From positions 18,591-82,590 of the forward strand of contig JAEZSE010000021.1 of assembly GCA_023421955.1 (NCBI GenBank): DNA of 64,000 bases. Reading direction: 5' to 3'. Below the pieces are notes generated by a model that was not told where the DNA came from, searched no databases, and saw nothing but the letters and a program-made list of their open reading frames with translations. The translations under genes were made by a program, and so were the position numbers. This DNA is from Bacillota bacterium. GTDB taxonomy: Bacteria > Bacillota > Clostridia > Christensenellales > UMGS416. Positions 44,778 to 52,527 of the stretch are shown here, in pieces (within the stretch, counting starts at the first letter, position 1; each line of letters starts with the position of its first letter).

Positions 44778-45029
44778 ATGAAGATACGGATCGACGAAGA
44801 CGTCTACGAGGGCTCCCCGGCCGATATCATCGACGACCTGCGGGAGCAGAGCCTCCACAAGGACGAATTCCCGAACACAAATAGCTTCCTCCGGTATATG
44901 CGCGACAGCTTCGTCCGTCTGACGGACATGCCATGCGAGCTGCCCGAGGGCGCCATCGACATCCGCGCCAGAGCGATGTTGGAGCAACTGGCGAATATCG
45001 ACGCCCTCGAGATTCTGGAGAGCAACTGA
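44778..45029 (+). CDS. 83-residue protein between amidoligase and GGCT
   Basis: A small acidic protein (MKIRIDEDVYEGSPADIIDD). It starts six bases behind the amidoligase stop and its stop overlaps the next start (TGATG), so the three are coupled. It could be the amidoligase's target or an adaptor. I recognise no domain. Confidence 0.7.
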   Translation: MKIRIDEDVYEGSPADIIDDLREQSLHKDEFPNTNSFLRYMRDSFVRLTDMPCELPEGAIDIRARAMLEQLANIDALEILESN

Positions 45030-45568
45030 TGGAAGAAACGCTTTACTTTTCCTACGGCTCCAACATCGACCTCAAGCAGATGGCCGTCCGCTGCCCGGCG
45101 GCAACGCCGGTACGCCCGGTGGTACTGGACAACTACCGGCTGGCCTTCCGCGGAAACCTGGGGTTCAACGGCGTGGCGACGATCCTGCCCGCGCGAAGCG
45201 AGAAGGTCTACGGGTTGCTGTGGCGGATCACACCCGCTGATGAAAGGGCGCTCGACCGGTACGAGGGCTATCCCAATCTGTACGGCAAGGAGCGGATCAC
45301 CGTACGTGACCGGGACGGCAACACGTATACCGTCATGGCTTACATTATGACGCGAGAGCACATCCGAGAGCCTGCCGAGCCGTCCGAACCCTACTTCCAA
45401 GGCATCGTCAATGGGTACCGTGAGAACGGCCTGCCCGCGCGGCCGCTGTTCGAGGCGCTGCAGCGGACACGCATCGAACTCGCCGAATTGGATGCGCAAT
45501 CCTTCCGGCCCGAACCGAACCCGCCCTGGAAGCCTCGCTCCCACAAGAAAAGCGATCCCCAACGATAG
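45029..45568 (+). CDS. Gamma-glutamylcyclotransferase (GGCT/AIG2-like)
   Basis: A 179-residue protein with the GGCT fold. The substrate-binding motif YGSN is visible (YFSYGSNIDLKQM), with VYGLLWRITPADERALDRYEGYP, which carries the usual catalytic Glu in a YEGYP loop. It cyclises gamma-glutamyl amines or peptides, releasing 5-oxoproline; in this cassette it may reverse the amidoligase product. The start overlaps the previous stop. Followed after 16 bases by CpaB. Confidence 0.89.
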   Translation: MEETLYFSYGSNIDLKQMAVRCPAATPVRPVVLDNYRLAFRGNLGFNGVATILPARSEKVYGLLWRITPADERALDRYEGYPNLYGKERITVRDRDGNTYTVMAYIMTREHIREPAEPSEPYFQGIVNGYRENGLPARPLFEALQRTRIELAELDAQSFRPEPNPPWKPRSHKKSDPQR

Positions 45569-45584
45569 AAAAGGAGAATGGAAC

Positions 45585-46358
45585 ATGAGAATCCTCAAAA
45601 ACAAGCTCTTCCTCGGCATCCTGTGCATCGTAGCCGGCCTGCTGGCCGGCTTTGTCATTCTTCCCGCTGTCACGAACAGCGCAGCCGAAACCCGGCCGGT
45701 GCTGGTCATGAAAACGACGGTACAGGCAAGCACACAGATCACCGCCGACATGGTGACAACCCAGGAAATGCCGAAAAGTGCCTTCGCCGGCGCGTTGACG
45801 AAACCGGACGCGGCGGTCGGCAAATACGCCTCGGCAGAGCTGTACGCCGGGGACATACTGACCGTCGCCAAGCTGTCCGCCAGCCTGCTGGCGACGGATG
45901 CGATGGCCGCAGCTACAGCCAAGGGCAAGCAAGTTGTCTCTGTAACGCTGCCCAGCTTGGCCGCGGGCGTGTCCGGCCGCCTGCAGCCCGGCGATATCGT
46001 AGCGGTCATGGCGACGCCGAAAAACGGAAGTCGGTCGCTGGGCCTCGATCCCGACGCCAATACGGAGAAACAGCAGAATGGCGCCGCGGTCATCAAGAGA
46101 TTGGAGAAACTGGAGGTCTGTATGGTGACCACCAGCGACGCGGCGGACGCCCATGTGAGCGCCAATCCGTCCAAGGACGAGAAAAATGCGCTGCCCGCCA
46201 CCGTTTCCTTCTATGTGACGCCGGAACAGGCTTTGATCCTGGCGGAGCTGGAACAGGACAGCACGATACACCTGGCCTTTGTCGCGCGCGGCGCTTCGGC
46301 CTCGGCCTACCTGCCGGACGCGGACAAGGTGCTGGTGGGAACAACGGAGGGTAACTGA
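45585..46358 (+). CDS. cpaB: Pilus assembly protein CpaB-like (SAF domain)
   Basis: A 257-residue protein with an N-terminal membrane helix (LFLGILCIVAGLLAGFVIL) and an extracytoplasmic SAF-type domain. VLVMKTTVQASTQITADMVT and ELYAGDILTVAKLSASL mark the SAF fold, and VVSVTLPSLAAGVSGRLQPGDIVAV is the RcpC/CpaB motif. In Tad systems CpaB is a periplasm-facing assembly component; in Gram-positives it lies outside the membrane. It is the first Tad gene and is preceded by AAGGAG. Its stop overlaps the next ATG. Confidence 0.83.
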   Translation: MRILKNKLFLGILCIVAGLLAGFVILPAVTNSAAETRPVLVMKTTVQASTQITADMVTTQEMPKSAFAGALTKPDAAVGKYASAELYAGDILTVAKLSASLLATDAMAAATAKGKQVVSVTLPSLAAGVSGRLQPGDIVAVMATPKNGSRSLGLDPDANTEKQQNGAAVIKRLEKLEVCMVTTSDAADAHVSANPSKDEKNALPATVSFYVTPEQALILAELEQDSTIHLAFVARGASASAYLPDADKVLVGTTEGN

Positions 46359-47047
46359 TGGTCATTGCCATTTGGGGGCGCGACGGCGCCGGCAAGAGCA
46401 CGCTCAGCGACGCGCTGGGCGTGCTCTTTTCCAAGCGGGGCGTCTGCGTCATCGTCGACACCGATCTGACCCAGCCAACGTTACCCGTGAGGTGCTCGGG
46501 CGAAGCCCAAAAAGGGGTGAAACCCCTGGGAAACGCGCTGACCGGCGCGGTCGTCACCGATATCCGCCCGTATCTGTGTCAGCATCCGGTGCACAAGGGC
46601 CTGTTCTACGCCGGTCTTCGTCGTAGCGACGATTTCCTGGCCTTCGAGCTGGGCCTCGGCGCGGAGGGCGGTGCGCGAAATTTCGTTGACCGCTGCGCCG
46701 AGCAGGCCGACACTGTCATCCTCGATCTGTCCGGCCAGCGCAGCGACCCGTTCCTGCCCGCGGCATTGGAAGCCGACCATCTCATCCTGCCCGTCGTACC
46801 CAATCCGCAGGGCCTGTGCTGGTACCTGGCCGTGAAGCCGCTGCTGGAACGGATGGAAGCGCTGGAACGCGTCCTGCCTGTCGCGTCAATGGCGCGGCAG
46901 GAGCATGACGTGGCCGGAGTGGAAAAAGTTGGCGGGCTGGCATTCACCGCCCAACTGCCGTGGGTACGGGATACCGGCGGCAGCAAATACGCCAAAGAAC
47001 TGAGGCCGCTGTTCGACAAACTCTCAGGAGGTGATACCGTTGCCTGA
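46358..47047 (+). CDS. CpaE/TadZ-like ParA-family ATPase
   Basis: A 229-residue P-loop ATPase. The Walker A is IWGRDGAGKSTLSDA, a deviant Walker with Lys at the second position. The ParA-like strand VIVDTDLTQPT follows, and Asp in TVILDLSGQRSDPF completes the switch. TadZ/CpaE places the Tad pilus at the pole or site of assembly. The start overlaps the cpaB stop (ATGA) and the end overlaps the CpaF gene. Confidence 0.8.
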   Translation: MVIAIWGRDGAGKSTLSDALGVLFSKRGVCVIVDTDLTQPTLPVRCSGEAQKGVKPLGNALTGAVVTDIRPYLCQHPVHKGLFYAGLRRSDDFLAFELGLGAEGGARNFVDRCAEQADTVILDLSGQRSDPFLPAALEADHLILPVVPNPQGLCWYLAVKPLLERMEALERVLPVASMARQEHDVAGVEKVGGLAFTAQLPWVRDTGGSKYAKELRPLFDKLSGGDTVA

Positions 47048-48356
47048 TACCTTTCGGGATCTGCTGTACAACCGGCAGAACACAAGCTCCTCGGATCTGA
47101 GCTACGAGGACGTTCTGCGCGACGCGCGGGAATACATCAGCTGCACCCATGCAGATGAGCTGGCCCTGTGCATCGCCCAACGAAACTCCGCCGAGCGGGT
47201 GCAAAACCTGATCGCCGGCTTCCTGGCCAAACACTACATCCGCCTGAACGGGCTGGACATCGAGGAACTCACCCAGCGGCTGTACTTGGACATGGCCGGC
47301 TTCGGCTTCCTGGAGCAGTATATCTACGACGATTCCATTGAGGAAATCAACGGCAACGCATGGAACGACATCGAGGTCGTCACGCAGACTGGATACCGCA
47401 AGGTGCCGGAGCACTTCGGTTCCCCTGAGCAGGCTACGGACATGATCAAGAAGATGGTGCGCCTGGGCGGGCTGATCCTGGACAATGCCAACCCCGCGGT
47501 GGACAGTTTCCTCACTACGCGCATCCGCATCTCCGCCATGATCCCGCCCATCACCGACCCGGAGCGTGGCGTAGTATTCAGCCTGCGCAAGCAGCAGAAG
47601 GCCCGCATCACACGGGAGGAACTCATCCGGTCCGGCACCGCCAGCAGCGAGATGCTGGACTTCCTTTCCCTGTGCGTCAACCACGGCGTATCCATCGGCA
47701 TTGCCGGCAAGACCGGCTCGGGTAAGACCACCGATCTCTCTTTCTTGCTGAACACGGTTGATACGGACAAGCGCATCTTCGTCATCGAGGAAACCCGCGA
47801 GCTGGACCTTGTCAATGAAGATGAGGACGGCAGGCCGCTGAACCGGGTCATTCACACCTGCACCCGCTCCTCGGAGCTGGAGCAAGCCGACGTGGGCATG
47901 ACGGAGCTGCTGCGCAAGTCGCTGCGGTTCCATCCCGATCTGCTGGTACTCGCCGAGATGCGCGGCCAGGAGGCCGTGGACGTCGTGGAGAGCGCCCGCA
48001 CCGGTCACACGGTTCTCACATCGCTGCACGCGAACTCGGCGGCAAAGGCATATACCCGCATCCTGTCCATGTACCAGATGGCGGCGACGTCCATCCCGCC
48101 GCAGGTCATTCTGTCCTTCATCGTTGAAGCATTTCCGATCATGGTTTTCAAGAAACAGATGGCCGACGGCACGCGCCGCCTTATGGAGATCATAGAGGCG
48201 CTGGGCGTGCGGGAGGATGGCGTGCAGACCCAGACGCTATACCGCTTTGACGCACGGCTCGCACGGCATATGCGAGTGAATCCGATCTCTCCGGCGCTGG
48301 CGCGGGCATTGGCCGAGAACGACGCGCCGGAGGAACAAATCGAGCGATTCTCATAG
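47040..48356 (+). CDS. cpaF: CpaF/TadA secretion ATPase
   Basis: The motor of the Tad pilus, related to type II/IV secretion ATPases. Walker A is IAGKTGSGKTTDLSFL, Asp box FVIEETRELDL, Walker B LLVLAEMRGQEAVDVVESA, and His box GHTVLTSLHANSA. The N-terminal domain is about 170 residues, with IEEINGNAWNDIEVV. The TTG at 47040 is chosen because CAGGAGG ends nine bases upstream; the GTG at 47031 overlaps the ribosome binding site. The gene runs on into tadB after 14 bases. Confidence 0.93.
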   Translation: MPDTFRDLLYNRQNTSSSDLSYEDVLRDAREYISCTHADELALCIAQRNSAERVQNLIAGFLAKHYIRLNGLDIEELTQRLYLDMAGFGFLEQYIYDDSIEEINGNAWNDIEVVTQTGYRKVPEHFGSPEQATDMIKKMVRLGGLILDNANPAVDSFLTTRIRISAMIPPITDPERGVVFSLRKQQKARITREELIRSGTASSEMLDFLSLCVNHGVSIGIAGKTGSGKTTDLSFLLNTVDTDKRIFVIEETRELDLVNEDEDGRPLNRVIHTCTRSSELEQADVGMTELLRKSLRFHPDLLVLAEMRGQEAVDVVESARTGHTVLTSLHANSAAKAYTRILSMYQMAATSIPPQVILSFIVEAFPIMVFKKQMADGTRRLMEIIEALGVREDGVQTQTLYRFDARLARHMRVNPISPALARALAENDAPEEQIERFS

Positions 48357-48370
48357 GAGGTGAACACCCT

Positions 48371-49273
48371 TTGGGCAACCTGATACCAGCCCTGCTGATC
48401 ACGGCGGGGCTTTTCCTTTGCCTGCGTATCCTGTCGGGCAGACCGGCTGAGAAAGAAAGAAGCCGGCGCCGGCGCATCCGCTTCCTGTCGGGCAAGCCGC
48501 CCGGCAGGTTGGAGCGGATGGCAAGCGAAGCCGAGCAGATGCTGACGGCTGCCGGCATGAAGGCGCGGCTCCAGACTTATCAACGGCTGGCGCTGGCACT
48601 CGGCGTGGCCGGCTTGCTGGTAGGAGCGGCTATCGGCAATGTGCTGACCGCTGTGGTGCTGGCAGTCGGCCTGGCCGCCATGCCTCTTCTGATCATCCGC
48701 ATCCGCACAGGCGACTACCTGCGCGGGTTGTACGAAAACCTGGAATCGGCGATGGGAACCGTCACCAATGCATATGTGGCGGGGGGCGATCTGATCCGCG
48801 CAGTGGAGGACAGCCTTCGGCTGATTCCATCACCGGTGGACGAGGTGTTTCGGCAGTTCCTGTCCCGCGTCCAGCTCGTGGACGCCAGCGTCCCCAAGGC
48901 GCTGGAGGCGATGAAAGGTCAAATCGACAACCGCTACTGGACCGATTGGGTCAATACCCTAATCCAGTGCCAGCACGACAAAACGCTGCGTTTCGCCCTG
49001 CCGGGAATCGTGGAGCGGCTGGGCGCCATGCGGCGCATTCGAATGGAGACGGATACATTGCTCCAGAAACAGATCGGCGATTACGTGGTCACGGTGCTCC
49101 TGCTGCTGGCCTCCATCCCGGTCATGGCCTGGATGATGCCCGACTGGTATGAGATGCTGACGCAGACCGTCGCCGGGCAAATCACGCTGGCCGTGGTGCT
49201 GGCGTCGGTATTCGCCACGGCGTTGTGGATCGGCAGGCTGTACCACCCGAAGGAAGGCGGTGGTAAGGCATGA
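48371..49273 (+). CDS. tadB: TadB-like inner-membrane platform protein
   Basis: A 300-residue protein with membrane helices near the N-terminus (LIPALLITAGLFLCLRIL), in the middle (VAGLLVGAAIGNVLTAVVLAVGL) and at the C-terminus, and a T2SF domain (NLESAMGTVTNAYVAGGDLI, then AVEDSLRLIPSPVDEV). TadB forms the membrane platform with TadC. The TTG start at 48371 follows AGGAGGT. Its stop overlaps the tadC start (ATGA). Confidence 0.85.
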   Translation: MGNLIPALLITAGLFLCLRILSGRPAEKERSRRRRIRFLSGKPPGRLERMASEAEQMLTAAGMKARLQTYQRLALALGVAGLLVGAAIGNVLTAVVLAVGLAAMPLLIIRIRTGDYLRGLYENLESAMGTVTNAYVAGGDLIRAVEDSLRLIPSPVDEVFRQFLSRVQLVDASVPKALEAMKGQIDNRYWTDWVNTLIQCQHDKTLRFALPGIVERLGAMRRIRMETDTLLQKQIGDYVVTVLLLLASIPVMAWMMPDWYEMLTQTVAGQITLAVVLASVFATALWIGRLYHPKEGGGKA

Positions 49274-50148
49274 CCAGCTTGATCCGGGCACTCGCGGTGG
49301 CGCTGTTCGCCGCGGGGCTTTTCTTTTTCCTGTCGCACATCCTCCGTTTTCCATCCCGGAAGACGGCCAAGGCCCTTTCCGGCATCCACGGCAGACCCGG
49401 CCTGACCGAGCGGCTCCAGAAGCTGCTCTTTCCCTTGGCCGCGCTTTTGGCCCGCCTGTTCCCTATGAGCGCCTACCGCGAGAAGCGGATGCGCTCGGAC
49501 TTCGAGCGGCTGGACATGACGCGGACACCGAAGGAATACGCCGCGTCGGAGCTGGCCAAGGCGCTTTTGCTGGGCCTGACGGGGTTCATCTTCATTCCGC
49601 TGGGTATGCCCTGGTTCGCGCTGCTGACCGGCATGCTGGGCCTCGTCAGCTATTTCCGCTCCACACAGGGCATCCGCAAACGGGTACAACAGCTTGACCG
49701 GGAGATCGAGGCGGAGATGCCGCGGCTGGTCGAAATGCTTAACCTTTCCTTTCAAGAGAGCCGCGACCTGATTTCTGTGTTCGAGCGGTACCGGCTGGTC
49801 TCGGGAAAAGCCCTGGGCAGCCAACTCGACCGGCTGATCCTGGACCTCAAGACGGGTAACCAGGAGCAGGCGCTCAAGGAAATGGACGCCCGCCTGAATC
49901 TGCCGTCCTTCTCGGCGCTGACGGCGGCGCTCTGCGGTGTGCACAAGGGGATCGACCAGCGCACCAGCCTGCTGGTACTTGAGCAGGACCTCCGCGCTTC
50001 CGAGCGGGAGCGCCTGCGCCGGGAGATGGAAACCGGCGAGAAACGCGTCAAGGCCGCCAGCTTCATCCTGACCATTTTGATGATCGGCCTGTTCATGATC
50101 CCCATCGTCCTGCTGATCCTGCGTAACCTGACAGCCGCCGGGCTGTAA
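49270..50148 (+). CDS. tadC: TadC-like inner-membrane platform protein
   Basis: A 292-residue protein with an N-terminal helix (LIRALAVALFAAGLFFFLSH), helices in the middle, a T2SF domain (PRLVEMLNLSFQESRDLISV), and a C-terminal helix (SFILTILMIGLFMIPIVLL). It resembles TadB and TadC of Gram-positive Tad systems. It is the last gene of the unbroken CpaB-TadC run; a 75-base gap with a short stem (GCCTC/GGGGC) and TTTT separates it from the pilin gene. Confidence 0.85.
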   Translation: MTSLIRALAVALFAAGLFFFLSHILRFPSRKTAKALSGIHGRPGLTERLQKLLFPLAALLARLFPMSAYREKRMRSDFERLDMTRTPKEYAASELAKALLLGLTGFIFIPLGMPWFALLTGMLGLVSYFRSTQGIRKRVQQLDREIEAEMPRLVEMLNLSFQESRDLISVFERYRLVSGKALGSQLDRLILDLKTGNQEQALKEMDARLNLPSFSALTAALCGVHKGIDQRTSLLVLEQDLRASERERLRREMETGEKRVKAASFILTILMIGLFMIPIVLLILRNLTAAGL

Positions 50149-50223
50149 TACACAACGGTGAAACGCCTCGCAAGGGGCTTTTCATATGCCCTAATTCCAA
50201 AAAACTGAAGGAGGAACCCCCAA

Positions 50224-50439
50224 ATGAAAACCATCTCCAACCGCGTCCGCAACACCTTCCGCCGCCTCATTCACGACCGCCGCGGGGACGGCTACCTCGA
50301 TCTAGCTATGAAAATCCTGATCGTCGTCGTCATCGGCGCCGCCATCCTGCTGATCCTCAATACCGCCATGCCCAGCCTGTTCAGCGGTCTCATCGAGAAG
50401 GTCAGCGGCGAGTTGACCAACATCAACGTCCTGCCGTAA
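50224..50439 (+). CDS. DUF6133-like small pilin-like protein
   Basis: A 71-residue protein with a basic leader ending RRGDGYLDLAMKILIVVVIG, followed by one hydrophobic segment (ILIVVVIGAAILLILNTAMP) and a polar tail. The G-[DE]-GY-[LV]-D sequence just before the hydrophobic stretch is shared with the next gene and looks like a class III (prepilin) signal. It resembles DUF6133 proteins of conjugative elements. It is the best candidate for the major Tad pilin, processed by the CpaA homologue at 57360. GGAGG lies upstream. A stable stem-loop follows. Confidence 0.75.
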   Translation: MKTISNRVRNTFRRLIHDRRGDGYLDLAMKILIVVVIGAAILLILNTAMPSLFSGLIEKVSGELTNINVLP

Positions 50440-50453
50440 TCACCGGGTGGCCA

Positions 50454-50478
50454 GGGAGGGCCGGGGTCCGGCCCTCCC
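50454..50478 (+). repeat. Stable stem-loop after the pilin gene
   Basis: GGGAGGGCCGG / CCGGCCCTCCC, 11 base pairs with a three-base loop. No T run follows, so it may protect or process the pilin transcript, and need not end it. Confidence 0.75.
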
Positions 50479-50505
50479 TCCCTTCATGGAAGAAAGGAGC
50501 GATAT

Positions 50506-50931
50506 ATGAAAAGAAGATTTGTCCGGGATTCCACCGGCGAAGGTTACGTCGACGTCGTTATTTCGATGCTGATCATCCTGACCTTTATAGCTTCCCTGTT
50601 TCTGTTGTACCCGATCTTCACAGCCAAGCAATCACTGGATCAGACGGCGAAGTATGCCGCCCGAACCGTGGAGCTGTATGGTAAGGCGGATGACGCAACC
50701 CTCGCGTCTGTGTTCGACAATGAGAGCATCATGCGGCCCGACGATATTCAAATCCAAACCACATGGTTCAAGGAAGCGGAAAAGAAAATCCAGCTCAAGA
50801 CAAGCTTCACAGTCACGGTATCCAAGACAATCCCCATCACCATCCTGCGCCCGGCGCTGGGTAATCCCGTCGTCTTCCATGTAACCCTGACCGCCTCTGC
50901 CCGAGGCATTTCGGAGGTGTATTGGAAATGA
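50506..50931 (+). CDS. DUF4320-like pseudopilin
   Basis: A 141-residue protein. The leader reads DSTGEGYVDVVISMLIILTF, with the same GEGYVD signature as the pilin-like gene, followed by a hydrophobic segment and an extracytoplasmic domain (YPIFTAKQSLDQTAKYAARTVE). It resembles DUF4320 and is TadE-like in arrangement. A minor pilin or assembly component is likely. AAAGGAG precedes the ATG. The next gene overlaps its stop. Confidence 0.78.
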   Translation: MKRRFVRDSTGEGYVDVVISMLIILTFIASLFLLYPIFTAKQSLDQTAKYAARTVELYGKADDATLASVFDNESIMRPDDIQIQTTWFKEAEKKIQLKTSFTVTVSKTIPITILRPALGNPVVFHVTLTASARGISEVYWK

Positions 50932-51395
50932 CGCCGCTGATGAAAGACAAAGCAGGCAGCGCCTATCTGTGGGCCGTCTTCATCCTGTTGGCAATGGTCA
51001 TGCTGGCAGCCGTTGTATATACCGGCGTGGGGGTTTATGCGAAATATCAGGACGCCGAAACCGAGCTGCAGCGGGCCGCCGTCGTAACGGTGGATGGCAG
51101 CATGGAAAACGCTGCTGTGCGCGACTTGGTGCTGGATATTCCTACATCCGACGCGGAGGAACTGTTCTACGAAAACCTGCGCGAGCTGGGGTATGAGCAA
51201 TCTGGTGGTGATTGGGCCAAGCGGGTTGACGGCAAAACTGTCTATACCCTGACCGATCTGGAGGTTAAGACAACGGGTAAAACCCTGATGGCCACCGCGA
51301 TTCTGTCCGTTCCGCTGCTGTGGGAAATAGGCGGTTCATCTACAGTACGCATCCCCATAAAAGAACGTTCGACCATACTGTACTTGGAGCCTTGA
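50928..51395 (+). CDS. TadE/TadF-like pseudopilin
   Basis: A 155-residue protein with leader DKAGSAYLWAVFILLAMVML, one membrane segment, and an outer domain (DAETELQRAAVVTVDGSMEN) of the TadE type. In Tad systems such pseudopilins are needed for pilus assembly. The ATG at 50928 overlaps the previous stop (ATGA); an in-frame TTG at 50922 is an alternative. It is the last gene of the pilus operon. Confidence 0.75.
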   Translation: MTPLMKDKAGSAYLWAVFILLAMVMLAAVVYTGVGVYAKYQDAETELQRAAVVTVDGSMENAAVRDLVLDIPTSDAEELFYENLRELGYEQSGGDWAKRVDGKTVYTLTDLEVKTTGKTLMATAILSVPLLWEIGGSSTVRIPIKERSTILYLEP

Positions 51396-51489
51396 TATGT
51401 TGTGGGAACGCATGGCTATCGGCATATATATGAAGAAAAGGGTATGAAAAAGAAGCTATGAGCGCGGCCTCATGGCTTCTAGCCGGAAA

Positions 51490-51801
51490 TTATCTTGCGA
51501 TAAGTCCTTTTACAATGCCCGATATATGGGATAGCGATTGCTCATCCAGCCTCTTCAAATCTGCGATAAGGTTGGCGAGATGTTCCGGGTAGGCGTTCCC
51601 TTCATCAAAAAAGTCGCTGGGAGTAATGTTCAGATACTCGCAAATAGCGAAAAACGCCGGCATGGTGGGAAACACCTTCTTGTTCTCGATCTGATTGATG
51701 TAATTCCTGTTCTGTCCGATTGCCAGGCTCATTTCACGCGCGGAAATATTCTTCGCCGTGCGCAACCGCGCCAGGCGTTCCGCAAAAAACTCTTCATACA
51801 T
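51490..51801 (-). CDS. XRE-family HTH regulator
   Basis: A 103-residue protein with an N-terminal helix-turn-helix. LRTAKNISAREMSLAIGQNR is followed by NYINQIENKKVFPTMPAFFA, the Cro/CI fold. The rest is helical and may dimerise. It is transcribed away from the SLOG gene on its right; the shared gap holds a promoter and an inverted repeat. It may control the element's genes. Confidence 0.88.
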   Translation of the reverse strand: MYEEFFAERLARLRTAKNISAREMSLAIGQNRNYINQIENKKVFPTMPAFFAICEYLNITPSDFFDEGNAYPEHLANLIADLKRLDEQSLSHISGIVKGLIAR

Positions 51802-51849
51802 ATTATCATCTCCTTATGCAATATTCTATCTGGTGGATTAGATAAATCG

Positions 51850-51866
51850 GCCATTTATGAAATGGC
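51850..51866. promoter_or_regulatory. Candidate operator between the XRE and SLOG genes
   Basis: GCCATTT-ATG-AAATGGC is an exact inverted repeat of 7+3+7 bases, eight bases upstream of a strong promoter. It fits an XRE dimer site. Confidence 0.6.
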
Positions 51867-51873
51867 ATATGCA

Positions 51874-51902
51874 TTGACATGCAAGAAATAAACTTGTATT
51901 AT
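51874..51902 (+). promoter_or_regulatory. Promoter of the SLOG gene
   Basis: TTGACA, a 17-base spacer, then TATTAT. The expected start is about 32 bases before the ATG at 51941. Confidence 0.75.
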
Positions 51903-51940
51903 GTGGATTGTGCAATTTCTAAAATGTTTATGGGGAGTGG

Positions 51941-52420
51941 ATGGCAATGACTACCGGCCAGTTGGACAATGCTTGCTGCGTCACGGGACATCGTGAAATC
52001 CCCGCTGAAATGCTGGAGTTTGTAGAGAACGAGCTGCGGAAAGAAATCACGCAAGCCATTAAAGACGGTTACACGCATTTCATCTCCGGTTTTGCGCAAG
52101 GTATTGATCTCCTTTTTGTCTCCATAGTGGTTGACCAGATGGTCGAATATCCCGATCTGACACTGGAAGCAGCCATACCATATAGGAAGCGGTTGAGCAC
52201 TCCGGACCCGCTTTTTCAACGCCTGCTGGGAAATTGCAAAATCGTAGGTATCCATAGCGCAGAATACAGTGCAGCCTGTTATATGAAGCGCAACCGCGTC
52301 ATGGTATCTAATTCCAAACGTGTCATCGTGGTATATGGCGGACATCAAAGGGGCGGAACGCTGTATACCATGAACTACGCTAATATGCAGCACCGGGAAG
52401 TCCGCCTCATTCAGATCTGA
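51941..52420 (+). CDS. SLOG-family protein (DUF1273/YpsA-like)
   Basis: A 159-residue Rossmann-like protein. Motifs are CCVTGHREIP, HFISGFAQGIDLLFV, MVSNSKRVIVVYGGHQRGGT and TMNYANMQ, all typical of the SLOG superfamily that binds nucleotide-derived ligands such as ADP-ribose or NAD derivatives. In defence systems SLOG proteins sense such ligands; here no effector is adjacent. GGGGAGTGG precedes the ATG. A short terminator follows. Confidence 0.82.
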   Translation: MAMTTGQLDNACCVTGHREIPAEMLEFVENELRKEITQAIKDGYTHFISGFAQGIDLLFVSIVVDQMVEYPDLTLEAAIPYRKRLSTPDPLFQRLLGNCKIVGIHSAEYSAACYMKRNRVMVSNSKRVIVVYGGHQRGGTLYTMNYANMQHREVRLIQI

Positions 52421-52457
52421 GAACAAAAAATGCATAGCGGTAGCCTGCTGGTTTGAG

Positions 52458-52481
52458 AGCCGTCACCACGTGGCGGCTTTT
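52458..52481 (+). terminator. Terminator between the SLOG and CARDB-repeat genes
   Basis: AGCCGTCAC / GTGGCGGCT (nine base pairs, one wobble) with a three-base loop and a short run of T. Confidence 0.6.
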
Positions 52482-52527
52482 ACTGCGTCCTGTCGGCATC
52501 TGAATCCTGAAACTCAAAGGAGGGCCT

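Noticed and set aside
46944..48029. 361-residue minus-strand frame over the CpaF gene
   Set aside because: CpaF motifs are complete on the plus strand; the antisense protein is low quality with no motif.
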